The notes under the pieces were generated by a model, which worked only from the letters and a program-made list of their open reading frames with translations, did no database searches and had not been told where the DNA came from. From NCBI GenBank assembly GCA_020628955.1, contig JAHDEH010000002.1, forward strand, positions 1-39,715: a stretch of DNA of 39,715 nucleotides, given 5' to 3'. Shown piece after piece: positions 7,921 to 18,719 of this stretch. The stretch comes from Alphaproteobacteria bacterium (GTDB taxonomy: Bacteria > Pseudomonadota > Alphaproteobacteria > Rickettsiales > Rickettsiaceae). How positions within the stretch are numbered: position 1 is the stretch's first letter; each line of letters begins with the position of its first letter. The position numbers were made by a program, and so were the translations under genes.

Positions 7921-9009
7921 ATGAGTGATTTATATATTGGATTTATGAGCGGCACTTCATGCGATGGCGTAGATGCATCCTTGATTGAAACTGATGGAAA
8001 AAATCATTTCAAATCCATTTGTAATATTCATTTGCCATATTCAAGCAGCTTAAGACAGCAAGTTAAAAAATTATTCAAATCACCTGCTGGCTTTTTACAA
8101 ACTGAAAAAGAAATCACAGAAATTCATATTCAGGCGACTGAAGAAATTTTGAAAAAAACAAATTATACTGCAAAAGATATCAAAGCCCTAGGGTTTCATG
8201 GCCAAACCATATACCATAATCCGCAAGATGGCATAAGCTGGCAAATAGGCGATGCAAAACTGCTATCCACAAAAACAAATATAGATATAATATATGATTT
8301 CAGAAGTAATGATATAAAAAACGGTGGACAGGGTGCGCCATTAATTCCAATATTTCACAAGTTACTTCTGAATGATGTTAATGCGCCTGCTGCCATTATT
8401 AATATAGGTGGTGTTGCAAACATAACTTATAAATATCAGCAAGAATTAATTGCTTTTGATACCGGGCCAGGAAATGCATTGATTGACGATGCAATGCAGA
8501 AATTTTTTAATAAAGATTTTGATGAGGATGGGGCGATTGCGGCGCAGGGAGCAGTCGATATGCATATAATCGAAAAATTTATGCAGGATAAATATTTCAG
8601 TACAAATTATCCAAAATCGCTAGATAGGGAGCATTTTAATTATACACATCAGCATATTGCAAAACACGCAAAGCACGACCAAATAGCAATTCTTACCTAT
8701 TTCACTGCATGCAGCATTGCAGATAGTTTTAAATTATTAACTCAAAACCCGCAGCAAGTTTATTTGTGCGGAGGAGGCGCCAGAAACAAACAATTAATTC
8801 ACTATCTTATTTCTATTTTTAAAGACAAAAATATTAATTGCAAGGTAGATAAAATAACTGAACTCGGCGATGATTTGGACTCTGACTACATTGAATCAGC
8901 AGGATTTGCATATTTAGCAGCAAGGCGAGTTCACAACTTACCGTCTAGCTATAGCACCACCACTGGAGCGCATGCGCCTTGCGTATGCGGTAACATTTAC
9001 AATAGCTGA
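7921..9009 (+). CDS. anmK: Anhydro-N-acetylmuramic acid kinase
   Basis: IGFMSGTSCDGVDASLIETDG, GFHGQTIYHNP, DFRSNDIKNGGQGAPL, FDTGPGNALID, CGGGARN. Confidence 0.94.
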   Translation: MSDLYIGFMSGTSCDGVDASLIETDGKNHFKSICNIHLPYSSSLRQQVKKLFKSPAGFLQTEKEITEIHIQATEEILKKTNYTAKDIKALGFHGQTIYHNPQDGISWQIGDAKLLSTKTNIDIIYDFRSNDIKNGGQGAPLIPIFHKLLLNDVNAPAAIINIGGVANITYKYQQELIAFDTGPGNALIDDAMQKFFNKDFDEDGAIAAQGAVDMHIIEKFMQDKYFSTNYPKSLDREHFNYTHQHIAKHAKHDQIAILTYFTACSIADSFKLLTQNPQQVYLCGGGARNKQLIHYLISIFKDKNINCKVDKITELGDDLDSDYIESAGFAYLAARRVHNLPSSYSTTTGAHAPCVCGNIYNS

Positions 9010-9063
9010 TTATTGCGATAACATGGTTGATAGATTTTTATTTTTTATGAACGGAGGATTAAT

Positions 9064-9882
9064 GTGCCAGAATTAGCAGAAATAGAGACTTTAAAAAATT
9101 ATTTAGAAAAACATATTATAGGGGAGAAAATTGCTGAATCATACCGCAATAGGAATAATTTGCGCTATGCTCTGGATTCTGAAATTGAAAATAATATAGA
9201 AAATTGTACTATAGAACGCTTAAGCAGGCGTGCAAAATTTCTAAATATACATTTGAGTAATGATTACGTGCTGACATATCATCTTGGCATGAGCGGCAAG
9301 CTGACTATAGAAGATGAATATCAACCCAAAAAGCACGATCATTTTATTGTGACTTTTGCAAGTGGTAGAAACCTTGTGCTTAATGACGCGCGCAGATTTG
9401 GAATGATTTATATTTGCAAGGAAAAAGATTTGCATATACAAGATTTTCTTAAAAATATGGGACCAGAGCCATTAAATGAAAATTTTGATGCTGCATATTT
9501 ATTTAATCAGTTAAAGAATAAAAAACTACCTATAAAACTTGCAATAATGGACAGTAAAAATGTTGTCGGGGTTGGCAATATCTATGCTGCAGAGAGCTTG
9601 TTTTTGGCAAAAATACACCCGGGCATTCCTGCGCGTGTATTAACTCTTAAGCAAATTGATGAACTAGTAAATGCAATTAAATTAGTGCTAAATAGAGCAA
9701 TCCAGGCTGGTGGAACGACTTTAAAAGATTTTGTCAGCGGCGATGGAACACCAGGCTATTTCAAACAAGAACTAAATGTTTATGGACGCGAAGGAGAAAA
9801 TTGCAATATTTGCAAATCTACTATTAAAAAAATTAAGCAAAGCGGCAGATCGAGCTTCTATTGCCATGAATGTCAAGAATAG
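9064..9882 (+). CDS. mutM: Formamidopyrimidine-DNA glycosylase
   Basis: GTG start after GGAGG; PELAEIETLKNYLE, LGMSGKL, NDARRFGM, GVGNIYAAESLF, GGTTLKDF, C-terminal CxxC...CxxC zinc finger. Confidence 0.94.
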   Translation: MPELAEIETLKNYLEKHIIGEKIAESYRNRNNLRYALDSEIENNIENCTIERLSRRAKFLNIHLSNDYVLTYHLGMSGKLTIEDEYQPKKHDHFIVTFASGRNLVLNDARRFGMIYICKEKDLHIQDFLKNMGPEPLNENFDAAYLFNQLKNKKLPIKLAIMDSKNVVGVGNIYAAESLFLAKIHPGIPARVLTLKQIDELVNAIKLVLNRAIQAGGTTLKDFVSGDGTPGYFKQELNVYGREGENCNICKSTIKKIKQSGRSSFYCHECQE

Positions 9883-9968
9883 CGTCACTAGCAAATGAGC
9901 CTGCGGGCTTATGCGTTGCAATCTCGTGAGACAGAGTTCGTCATTGCGGGCTTTGGTGCGGCATGACG
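9881..9968. repeat. Palindromic repeat block (family C-like) at mutM/asmA junction
   Basis: GC-richer segment with CGTCATTGCGGGCTTTGGTGCGGCATGACG (CGTCAT/ATGACG hairpin) and GCCTGCGGGC; resembles the 'cgtcattgcgag' repeat at ~20.6 kb. Confidence 0.55.
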
Positions 9969-9982
9969 AATATTTCTAAATC

Positions 9983-12586
9983 TTACAGCTCTTTGTAGCG
10001 ATCAATTATACGCTGCTTTAAAATATCAATATTAGCTTCTTTTTTAGGATTAAAAAAGTTACCTTTAGTAGTGACATTAATCTTGATTGACTCATTACCA
10101 TATTTTTTGCCCCTAGATTTACTGCTCGACAGGAAGAAAGAGAAATCAGCGTTGCTATTAATATTAAAGTCATAAATATTATAGCTAGCAGCTATCAAGG
10201 CTGCAGTATAGTCGGTTTTTGCTACCATATAAGGCGCTGAAAAAATTCCTTTCGAAAGCTCAAAACCACCTTTTAGCTCTCTAACACGCGTTATGCCGGT
10301 CAAAAGCGCATCATTAGTGTCATCTTCTAGTATATCTATATCATATTCTGTGTCTCTTACCTTGCGCACTAAATTATCTATTGAAAAATTACGAATAAAT
10401 ATATCTTTGATAATAAAATCAGATTGTGAATATAAATTATAAGCTAGTTCGTTTAAATTTTTTCCCTTTGTGCTCCAATTGCCGTTGATGCTAATCACCC
10501 CTTCCTCGCGGACTGTACCTTTTGGCATTAGACGTGCAATTTCTTTGAATTTGGCAGAATTAAGGGCATATACAAAGTTAATATTTAGCGGCTCTATTAT
10601 TGCAGAACCTGAAGATTTCAACGCTCCACCGAAAATACCTGCATTGAATTTTGTAATATTAATCATATTTTTTTTGTTATGCGCATCGAATTTAACTTTT
10701 TTTAGATTAATATAATCGCTATATAAATTATTGAGCCAAAAATTCATTTTTATATCTACTTTACTAAAATCATAATCATTTTTTAAATTATCACGAAAAT
10801 CTAGAAGCGCAGGAGCTGATAGCAAATCTGACTTCAGTGAACCATTATGTATTATGAAATTTAATTCTGGCTTTAAACCTTTAGCTTGCAAGGAAAAGCT
10901 TGTATCAACCCAATCTTTATCCATCTCCAGATATAATTGCTCTACGGACACAGCCCCTGGCTCTATGCTTAGGCTAAAGTTCACATCATCATAATGATTT
11001 TTATCTAAAATTATTTTATCAAACGATAATTCATAATTACCAATTGCATTAATTTTGCGTATTGGAATGAATTTTTTTACATAATCTTTTTCTTTCATTC
11101 CTAATGTTAAATCTTGTATATATTTTATGACGCCAGAAGCATACGGCATAGATTCATCATCAAGATCAATTTTTGAAACTCTTATATTTGCGCTAGTTCT
11201 AGGAGAATTTCCAATAAACTTACTAGATATATTTCCACTAATTTGTGAATCATTAGTATTGATCAATAAATTTTTGAACGAAACATCTACTGAACTAAAT
11301 TTCAAGTCAGAAACAAGAGCAAAGGCAATTGGCTTTGTAGATTCATATTCTGTGCCCATCACCATTTGTACTAAGTCATTAAGATCTGTGTGAGCAAGCG
11401 ACACCTTACCAAGAAACAAACTTCTGAAAGAATTTTGAGACACAACCCCATCTAGTTTAAATTTACCGCCATTATTTATATCCGCTGAAAAATCCTGAAT
11501 GTTTAATTTCCCATCTTCAATGTTGAGTTTAATATTCATACCAAGAACCGAGACATTCTCCTTCATATTAGCTTCCTTGATATTAACACTAATTTTCATA
11601 GGATTTTCATCAAACCTAAATTGAGAGTTTGAATTAAATTTCTTTTTCACGGTATTATTCTGAGTATATTCATTTGCAAAGAAATTTTGGAAGTTTATTT
11701 TCTCAAAATTTAATTTTATATTACTAGTATCCAGATTATTTTGACTTATACTAATTGAGCCATTGCCTTCAATCGAATCTGAATTAATCTTTATATCATC
11801 TAAAATACAAAAATTATCTGCTAATTTTAAATTTGATTTAATCGATACCCATTCCCCGCTAGTTATTTTTTTATTTCCAGATGAATATTCAGGAATTAAG
11901 TTTGCTATGTTATCCAGTAAATTACGAACTTTTAGTGCAACAGTGCCAGATTGGAAATCTGTATTTTTATATGTCTCAGATAAATTAAATTGATAATCAT
12001 TATCATTCACATATAGCGTAACATTTATTAAATCCCCCCCTCCTTCACGCGCAAACTTTGCATGAAAATTAATCGACGACTCATCACCTCCTAAAAATTC
12101 ACTATAATTTTCTCGTCCGCGATATGTTACATTATCTATTTCTGCAACTGTTTCCATGTTTTTATCAACAAATTTGAGCTCTGCTACATTCGCAGTTAAA
12201 TAAAACGAACCGCGCTCTATTAACTGCCGTACTAATTTATTATGACTAAGCGCCCCTATTTTTGAATCATCTAGGAATACTATAACTTCCTGCACTTTGA
12301 TGCTACTTACCTTAGGTGACATTTGTAAAAGAGACCATAGTGAGAATTTGATTTCTATATCCTTTAAAAAGAATTTATTCTCCTGAGTAACCTTGTCTAT
12401 AGAGACATAAGGCAAAGGGAATTTTTTAATTACTATCTTACTTTTTTTCAAATCTTCGATATCTATCCTGGAAGTTTTGGCAAATTCTTGGTATACTCCC
12501 TCCATATCTATTGTTTTAATTGAAATAACAACAGCGATCACTGCAAGCAGCGTCATGGCAATTAAACTAATAAGTATTTTTTTCAT
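9983..12586 (-). CDS. AsmA-like large periplasmic/envelope protein
   Basis: N-terminal membrane anchor then long beta-rich sequence; NISGNWSTKGKNLNELAYNLYSQSDFIIKDIFIRNFSIDNLVRKVR resembles the AsmA C-terminal region. Confidence 0.75.
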   Translation of the reverse strand: MKKILISLIAMTLLAVIAVVISIKTIDMEGVYQEFAKTSRIDIEDLKKSKIVIKKFPLPYVSIDKVTQENKFFLKDIEIKFSLWSLLQMSPKVSSIKVQEVIVFLDDSKIGALSHNKLVRQLIERGSFYLTANVAELKFVDKNMETVAEIDNVTYRGRENYSEFLGGDESSINFHAKFAREGGGDLINVTLYVNDNDYQFNLSETYKNTDFQSGTVALKVRNLLDNIANLIPEYSSGNKKITSGEWVSIKSNLKLADNFCILDDIKINSDSIEGNGSISISQNNLDTSNIKLNFEKINFQNFFANEYTQNNTVKKKFNSNSQFRFDENPMKISVNIKEANMKENVSVLGMNIKLNIEDGKLNIQDFSADINNGGKFKLDGVVSQNSFRSLFLGKVSLAHTDLNDLVQMVMGTEYESTKPIAFALVSDLKFSSVDVSFKNLLINTNDSQISGNISSKFIGNSPRTSANIRVSKIDLDDESMPYASGVIKYIQDLTLGMKEKDYVKKFIPIRKINAIGNYELSFDKIILDKNHYDDVNFSLSIEPGAVSVEQLYLEMDKDWVDTSFSLQAKGLKPELNFIIHNGSLKSDLLSAPALLDFRDNLKNDYDFSKVDIKMNFWLNNLYSDYINLKKVKFDAHNKKNMINITKFNAGIFGGALKSSGSAIIEPLNINFVYALNSAKFKEIARLMPKGTVREEGVISINGNWSTKGKNLNELAYNLYSQSDFIIKDIFIRNFSIDNLVRKVRDTEYDIDILEDDTNDALLTGITRVRELKGGFELSKGIFSAPYMVAKTDYTAALIAASYNIYDFNINSNADFSFFLSSSKSRGKKYGNESIKINVTTKGNFFNPKKEANIDILKQRIIDRYKEL

Positions 12587-12667
12587 ATTATTTTAAACTT
12601 ATATTCTATATATCCTAGAATATATGATAATATTATTAAATTTAAATATCAAACATATAGGCATAAA

Positions 12668-13153
12668 ATGCAAAAAGATGACGAATTAATTTTGATAGGT
12701 GTTATATCTGCAGCGCATGGTCTTGGTGGTCATGTGATTATAAAATCCTATACAAACCCAACAGAAAATATACTAAAATTGAATTTCTTCACCAAAGACC
12801 GTGCAAATATTCCTGGTAAAAAAACCAGAATTAATAGTAATGGAAACATAGTATATAAGCCCCTTTCATGTTCGAATAGAAACGATTCAGAAGCCCTAAT
12901 TGGCACAAAATTATATTGTTTAAGATCCGACCTGCCAGAAGCAAATGAAGAAGAATTTTACTTCGAAGATCTGAAAAATTTAGTGGTAAAAAACCCACAA
13001 GGTGAAATAATAGGAAAAATATCAAATATCTCTAATTATGGCGCTGGCGATATTCTAGAAGTCAAATTTAGTGATGAAACAGATGAAATGTTTCCTTTCA
13101 CCAAAGAGTTTTTTCCTGAAATTACCAACGAATTTATTATCCTAAAAAAATAA
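12668..13153 (+). CDS. rimM: 16S rRNA processing protein RimM
   Basis: LIGVISAAHGLGGHVIIKSYT, EEFYFEDLKNLVV, PFTKEFFPEI. Confidence 0.92.
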   Translation: MQKDDELILIGVISAAHGLGGHVIIKSYTNPTENILKLNFFTKDRANIPGKKTRINSNGNIVYKPLSCSNRNDSEALIGTKLYCLRSDLPEANEEEFYFEDLKNLVVKNPQGEIIGKISNISNYGAGDILEVKFSDETDEMFPFTKEFFPEITNEFIILKK

Positions 13154-13154
13154 T

Positions 13155-13298
13155 TTATTCTGCATCGTCAAAGATTTTTTGCTCAACATCCGCGCCGCTC
13201 AAAGCTATTTCAGAATCTTCATCATCTACTACTTTGTTTTTCATGGCTTTTACAAGCATGTCTTCAATCTCGTCAAGTGCTTTTTCCCATATTGCCAA
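13155..13298 (-). CDS. Short uncharacterised ORF or gene remnant (TTG start?)
   Basis: Minus frame ...ELAIWEKALDEIEDMLVKAMKNKVVDDEDSEIALSGADVEQKIFDDAE*. Acidic protein-like composition, but no ATG and no clear SD. Confidence 0.3.
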   Translation of the reverse strand: MAIWEKALDEIEDMLVKAMKNKVVDDEDSEIALSGADVEQKIFDDAE

Positions 13299-13423
13299 CT
13301 CAACTTTAATGCATGAATTTATTGGTTAATTTTTCATTTTTGTATTTTATTTGCAGATATGCTATACTGATAATTCAAGGCTTAAGAAATAAGCTTAAAA
13401 AACATATTAAATTAATAATCATC

Positions 13424-13993
13424 ATGCCTGAAAAAATTATTGTTGGAATAAGTGGTGCATCTGGCGCTATTTATGGAATTAGCTTGCTAAAAATACTTAA
13501 AAAACTAGGCGTAGAGTCGCACTTAATTATAACTAAATCAGCTGGCCTCACTATCACCAAAGAGACTAATTTAAAAATAAATGAAGTTGTGAAGCTTGCA
13601 GATTATAGCTATAATATAAGCGAGATTGGAGCCTCGATTTCAAGTGGCTCATTCTTAACCGATGGGATGATAATAGCACCATGTAGCATGAAGACTCTAG
13701 CTTGTATTGCAAATGGTATTGAGGATAATTTAATTACTAGAGCCGCAAGCGTAGTTTTGAAAGAGCAAAAAAAATTGGTGCTAATGACCAGAGAAACGCC
13801 GCTACATGCGATTCATCTTGAAAATATGCTAAAATTAAGCAAGCTTGGGGTTGCAATATGCCCACCAGTTCCGGCCTTTTACGATAATCCAGAGAATATC
13901 GAAGATATAGTGAACCATTCCGTCTCTAGAGTGCTTGATCTGTTTGACCTGGATACCAAGGCAATCAACAGATGGCAAGGTTATAATTCTTAG
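13424..13993 (+). CDS. ubiX: Flavin prenyltransferase UbiX
   Basis: [60 protein letters not shown]. Internal ATG at 13424 fits the family start better than the track's 13313. Confidence 0.93.
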   Translation: MPEKIIVGISGASGAIYGISLLKILKKLGVESHLIITKSAGLTITKETNLKINEVVKLADYSYNISEIGASISSGSFLTDGMIIAPCSMKTLACIANGIEDNLITRAASVVLKEQKKLVLMTRETPLHAIHLENMLKLSKLGVAICPPVPAFYDNPENIEDIVNHSVSRVLDLFDLDTKAINRWQGYNS

Positions 13994-14008
13994 TTCAAAT
14001 TAAACAAA

Positions 14009-14500
14009 TTATGGTGTGAATATATCAATCAACTCTGCTTTTGAATTATAAACGCTATTCCATTCATTCAGTTCTTTAAATTCAAGCGTTACTATGCAGG
14101 CAGTTGGCATTGAATTGCTGATTAATTTTTCATAGTTCTTGTCGTCTGTATTTACATATTGCAAAGCAAGATTATAGATAAGCGGATTATGTCCTATTAC
14201 AAGGATATTTTGCTCTTCTTCTTGGCTTCCAATTAAATCTCTGACCGTGTCAATATTTCCATCATAGAGAGTTTTTACTATTTGCTCATTTGCCACATGA
14301 ATTTGCTCTTGAAGAATATTTGCTGTTTGTATTGTTCTTTTTGCAAAAGAAATAATAATTTTGTCTATGCCAGCATCTTTTAAATAAATTGCTGCATTTT
14401 TTGCTTCTTCTATGCCAGTATCTGAAAGATTTCTATCTATGTCCTCTGTTTGGATGGAACCAGCCTCGGCATGCGCATGGCGCATTAAAAATAATTTCAT
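14009..14500 (-). CDS. SixA-like histidine phosphatase
   Basis: MKLFLMRHAHAE (RHG motif), LSDTGIEEAKNAA, VIGHNPLI. Confidence 0.85.
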   Translation of the reverse strand: MKLFLMRHAHAEAGSIQTEDIDRNLSDTGIEEAKNAAIYLKDAGIDKIIISFAKRTIQTANILQEQIHVANEQIVKTLYDGNIDTVRDLIGSQEEEQNILVIGHNPLIYNLALQYVNTDDKNYEKLISNSMPTACIVTLEFKELNEWNSVYNSKAELIDIFTP

Positions 14501-14514
14501 AATCCTTTGGTATT

Positions 14515-15054
14515 TTATATTTTTTTAGATAAAAATATCGCATATTTACAAATATTTGCAACTATACAAGATGTTATCTTATTAATCGGAGCAAATTTAC
14601 TATCATTTTCAATTGCAATATGAATGTGCTCTGCTTCATCTTGCTTGAATTTTTTGATTTTAGCAAGTAATTCTTGCTCTTCATCAAATTTTTCTAGTAA
14701 ATTAATTTGTTCTTGGTAATGGTCTACTATCACATGTTCGACAGATTCTGTCACTAGCATGGCTGTTTTTGTACCCATCAGAGCACTAATCGCCCCGATG
14801 TAATAGCCAAAAACATTCCATATAGGTGCTAAAATAGTAGGGCGCATTTTTCTGCGCTTAATTTGCTGCTCAAAATATTCAAGATGCTCAAGCTCTTGCT
14901 CTAGCATATGTTTGATAATTTTTTTATCTTCCTTGCTTTTAGTAAATGCCAGCTGCCCTTCATATATTTTTTGGGCGCCAAATTCACCAGCATGATTTAC
15001 TCTGATGATTTCTTCTAGTTTATTTTTACTTGCTTTATAATATGGTTTTGGCAT
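14515..15054 (-). CDS. coq7: 2-polyprenyl-3-methyl-6-methoxy-1,4-benzoquinol hydroxylase (Coq7 family)
   Basis: IIRVNHAGEFGAQKIYEGQL, EQELEHLEYFE, VESVEHVIVDHY, DEAEHIHIA di-iron motifs. Confidence 0.92.
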   Translation of the reverse strand: MPKPYYKASKNKLEEIIRVNHAGEFGAQKIYEGQLAFTKSKEDKKIIKHMLEQELEHLEYFEQQIKRRKMRPTILAPIWNVFGYYIGAISALMGTKTAMLVTESVEHVIVDHYQEQINLLEKFDEEQELLAKIKKFKQDEAEHIHIAIENDSKFAPINKITSCIVANICKYAIFLSKKI

Positions 15055-15537
15055 CTATTTCTTTTTTTTTAGATTATTAAAAATCAATATAGCAAATAAT
15101 AATGATAAAATAAAGCTAAGTAATAAATTCCACTCAGCCATAGATAATTCAAATATTTTAATAGCAGGCTTATTACACATGCCAAGTGGTTTACTGTAGA
15201 GCATATTTTTAAAATCACTTGCAGACATAGACGCACTTGTAGAAACTAGCGGCTTGCAAAAAGATGACATCATAAATAATTGCCTCTCTACGCCTGTATG
15301 GTACAATGCAAGCAGCATATTAGCAATTGACGTCAGTAAGTAATATATATTATTTACACAACCACTTGCAATGCCACTAATTGCAATCATCATAAAAATC
15401 AAAAATGGAAATCTTTGATATATGCATAAAGGGCATGCAGCAAGTTGCATTATATATTCTACATAATAGGCAAAACTTAATGAAAAAACTGCAATTAGCA
15501 GCATTACTATATTTAATAATTTTATATTTATTGACAT
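15055..15537 (-). CDS. dsbB: Disulfide bond formation protein DsbB-like
   Basis: Four predicted TM segments; CPLCIYQRFPF motif and a second Cys region. Confidence 0.85.
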   Translation of the reverse strand: MSINIKLLNIVMLLIAVFSLSFAYYVEYIMQLAACPLCIYQRFPFLIFMMIAISGIASGCVNNIYYLLTSIANMLLALYHTGVERQLFMMSSFCKPLVSTSASMSASDFKNMLYSKPLGMCNKPAIKIFELSMAEWNLLLSFILSLLFAILIFNNLKKKK

Positions 15538-15600
15538 ATAACCGATATAATAATATTTTAGATCAAAACTTATTTTACATTTTAAACTGATATTTTAATT

Positions 15601-17172
15601 ATGACAATCAATTTCGAAGATTTTACGAATTCTAAATCATGGGCATTTGCAGAAGCAAAAAGAATTTATGACCAAATAGGTGGCAAAACACCAGAAAAAG
15701 GCTATGTTTTATTCGAAACAGGCTATGGCCCATCTGGACTTCCGCATATTGGTACTTTTGCAGAAGTTACCAGAACTACCATGGTTCGTAATGCTTTTGA
15801 AAAAATATGCGATATCCCAACAAAACTAGTGTGTTTTTCAGACGATATGGACGGCCTTCGCAAAGTACCAGGCAATTTACCAAATCAAGAAATGATAGCC
15901 AAGCACTTGAATAAGCCACTAACTGCAATACCAGACCCGTTTGGAGAAGCAGAAAGCTTCGGGCATTATATGAATGCAAAATTAAGAGGCTTCTTGGATA
16001 AATTTGTTTTTGAATATGAATTTAAAAGCGCAACGGAATGCTATAAAAATGGTGAATTTGATCATATGATGATCAAAATGCTTGAGAAATATCAAGATAT
16101 TATGGATCTTATGCTACCAACATTCCGAGAGGAGCGACGCAAAACATATTCTCCGTTTATGCCGATATGCAAAGAAACAGGGCACGTTTTGCAAGTAAAA
16201 ACAGAAAAAATAGATCTAGAGAAAAATACTATTTATTACAAAAATGAACAAGGCGAATTGGTTGAGTCTTTAGTAACAGGTGGTAATTGCAAACTTCAAT
16301 GGAAACCTGACTTTGGCATGCGCTGGGCAGCTCTTGGAGTTGACTATGAAATGTATGGCAAAGACCATAGACCAAATGCAGAAATATACAGCAAGATATG
16401 TAAAATACTTGGTGGCAAACCACCTGTGCAATATTTTTACGAGCTTTTCCTAGATGAAGAGGGAAGCAAAATATCCAAATCAAAAGGTAATAGCATAAGC
16501 GTTGATGAGTGGATGCATTATGCTCCAAGAGAAAGCATGTCTTTATTTATGTATCAGTCTCCGACTAAAGCAAAAAGATTGCATTTTGATGTGCTGCCTA
16601 AATCTGTTGACGAATATCTTACTTTTAATAGGAAATATCACGAGGAAGAGGATGTTCAAAAGAAATTAGCAAACCCAGCCTATCATATTCATAATAGCAA
16701 CGTACCGCAAATCAATACATATGGAATTAGTTTCGGATTACTACTGAATCTTGCTTCTGTTTGCAACCCAGATGATAAATCTGTGCTTTGGGGTTTTATT
16801 TCGCAATATGCAAAAGATGCAACTCCAGAAAATGCTCCTTATCTTGACCATATGACAGAGTTTGCTGTTAATTACTATAATGATTTTGTAAAATCCAAGA
16901 AGGAATATATTACTCCAAATGATAAACAAAAAGCATTATTATTACAAATTTCTGGGATGCTAAAAGGTCTATCTGGCGAGGAAACAGGCGAGGAAATACA
17001 AAATGAAATCTATGCAATAGGCAGAGAAGCTGGCTATGAAAATTTACGCGATTTCTTCAAAGAAATCTACCAAATTTTACTCGGCCAGTCACAAGGCCCA
17101 AGACTAGGCTCGTTCTTTAAACTTTACGGAATTCAAGACACTATTAAACTAATAGAAAAAGCAATTGGGTAG
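15601..17172 (+). CDS. lysS: Class I lysyl-tRNA synthetase
   Basis: [47 protein letters not shown]; class I LysRS architecture. Confidence 0.93.
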   Translation: MTINFEDFTNSKSWAFAEAKRIYDQIGGKTPEKGYVLFETGYGPSGLPHIGTFAEVTRTTMVRNAFEKICDIPTKLVCFSDDMDGLRKVPGNLPNQEMIAKHLNKPLTAIPDPFGEAESFGHYMNAKLRGFLDKFVFEYEFKSATECYKNGEFDHMMIKMLEKYQDIMDLMLPTFREERRKTYSPFMPICKETGHVLQVKTEKIDLEKNTIYYKNEQGELVESLVTGGNCKLQWKPDFGMRWAALGVDYEMYGKDHRPNAEIYSKICKILGGKPPVQYFYELFLDEEGSKISKSKGNSISVDEWMHYAPRESMSLFMYQSPTKAKRLHFDVLPKSVDEYLTFNRKYHEEEDVQKKLANPAYHIHNSNVPQINTYGISFGLLLNLASVCNPDDKSVLWGFISQYAKDATPENAPYLDHMTEFAVNYYNDFVKSKKEYITPNDKQKALLLQISGMLKGLSGEETGEEIQNEIYAIGREAGYENLRDFFKEIYQILLGQSQGPRLGSFFKLYGIQDTIKLIEKAIG

Positions 17173-17181
17173 CTCTTAATT

Positions 17182-17286
17182 GTATATTGTAATTAAATTC
17201 CTGCGCGAGAATAACGAGTGAGCGCTATATACAATAGTTCAAGCGAGGCAATGAAACTGGCATAAACGGGAGTTGAATTTACCTTA
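17182..17286 (+). repeat. Family A palindromic/MITE-like element, copy 2
   Basis: ATTCCTGCGCGAGAATAACGAGTGAGCGCTATATACAATAGTTCAAGCGAGGCAATGAAACTGGCATAAACGGGAGTTGAATTTAC, close match to 7521-7631; starts ~10 bp after the lysS stop. Confidence 0.8.
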
Positions 17287-17287
17287 T

Positions 17288-18670
17288 CTAAATTATATTG
17301 CGCTTAAGATATACGATAGATTTTAGCCTATGACATATTTTGTCAAAAATAGTTCTAGGCAAAATATCTGTTGTTTTAATTTCAATGTAACCATTATTAT
17401 TATTGAATGAAAAAGAAGGTTTTGTAAAAATTGGCCCATCTGCTTCTTCAACAATACGAATAAAATGCCCAATAATTTGGCTATGAGCATAATCTTTTTT
17501 ACTAATCATCTTTTTTGATAATTTAATCATTTCATAATCTGGCCTATGGGTTGAAGTGTAGGATAGTACTAAAGTCAACATTATTCTCTGCCTGTGAGTA
17601 AACGGTATCTCTGAAGACATAATATATTCAGAAATAGCTTTTGGCGGCAAGGTTTTGTCGAATCTATGTTTAAGCGAATTAAGAATAATCGATAATTTAA
17701 ATATCGTATAGAGATCATATTCCTGCGGTAATAATGTCAAGAATATATCAAAATATTTTTCAAAGTCAGTATCGTCTTTATAGTGACATGCATATTTTAC
17801 TTTCTCTTCAACTAGTTTTTTATTTCTATCTTCTTGTGATAGTGATTCAAACCGCACTCCTTCCTTTAAGCCATATGTTGAAATTACAATTTTTTTAGGA
17901 TTAAATATCTCTATCATAGCTTTGGCAACTAATATAGCATTTGCATTTATAGCTGCCTTTGCTAATGAGTCTTTATTTTCCACTGTTTCAATTTTTTGCA
18001 AATATTTATGAAAATCTTCTATAGAAATTTCAAGATTATGTAAATTTTTTATTGGATAATGCATGTAATCAATATACAACCTACCTATAAATCGCAATGA
18101 ACCTCCTATAAAATATAAATTTTCTACTTCATGATTACCAAATTCTTTTTTTATAATTTCTGTAATTACACTTAAATCTTTGATATTACGAGAATTTATA
18201 ACTTTTGTACCAAGTTCCAACGATGCAAGTTTTCCAATTTTATTATTTTCAATCTCTGCAAGCTCAAGACTGCCTCCGCCAAGATCTGCAGCTATGCCAT
18301 TGCTTTCATTCGTTCCTTTGATTAATCCTTGCGTAGTCAGCCGCGCCTCTTCTTCGCCAGATAATACAGTAATATCGAAATCAAATTCTTGTTTTATATG
18401 ATTTATAAAATCCTGAGCCTTGTCATGGTCGCGCAGCACTGCAGTTGCAACGCATTTTATTTCTGTAACATTTAGGTTTTTAAAAATATGTAGAAAATAT
18501 TTTAGCGTCAAATAAGAAGGGTGTTTTATATCAAACGAGTCAAGATCTAGCAATGCACGCAAACTGCTTTTAAACTTATTGTTAAAAATCTCTGGCGCAC
18601 CTATTTTGTTATTCTCATACACCACCGCTCTTATGGCATTATAGCCAATATCCATTATCGCAAAACGCAT
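17288..18670 (-). CDS. Ppx/GppA phosphatase family protein
   Basis: MRFAIMDIGYNAIRAVV, ATAVLRDHDKAQDFI, VLSGEEEARLTTQGL, AADLGGGSLELAEI. Confidence 0.88.
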   Translation of the reverse strand: MRFAIMDIGYNAIRAVVYENNKIGAPEIFNNKFKSSLRALLDLDSFDIKHPSYLTLKYFLHIFKNLNVTEIKCVATAVLRDHDKAQDFINHIKQEFDFDITVLSGEEEARLTTQGLIKGTNESNGIAADLGGGSLELAEIENNKIGKLASLELGTKVINSRNIKDLSVITEIIKKEFGNHEVENLYFIGGSLRFIGRLYIDYMHYPIKNLHNLEISIEDFHKYLQKIETVENKDSLAKAAINANAILVAKAMIEIFNPKKIVISTYGLKEGVRFESLSQEDRNKKLVEEKVKYACHYKDDTDFEKYFDIFLTLLPQEYDLYTIFKLSIILNSLKHRFDKTLPPKAISEYIMSSEIPFTHRQRIMLTLVLSYTSTHRPDYEMIKLSKKMISKKDYAHSQIIGHFIRIVEEADGPIFTKPSFSFNNNNGYIEIKTTDILPRTIFDKICHRLKSIVYLKRNII

Positions 18671-18719
18671 TTTCTTTTCTTTTTTATGTTTTTAACCAAA
18701 GGCCCAGAGACTGAAATAT

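Noticed and set aside
13313-13423. 37-aa N-terminal extension of UbiX in the ORF track
   Set aside because: The conserved UbiX start is [15 protein letters not shown] at 13424; the extension is hydrophobic AT-rich upstream sequence.
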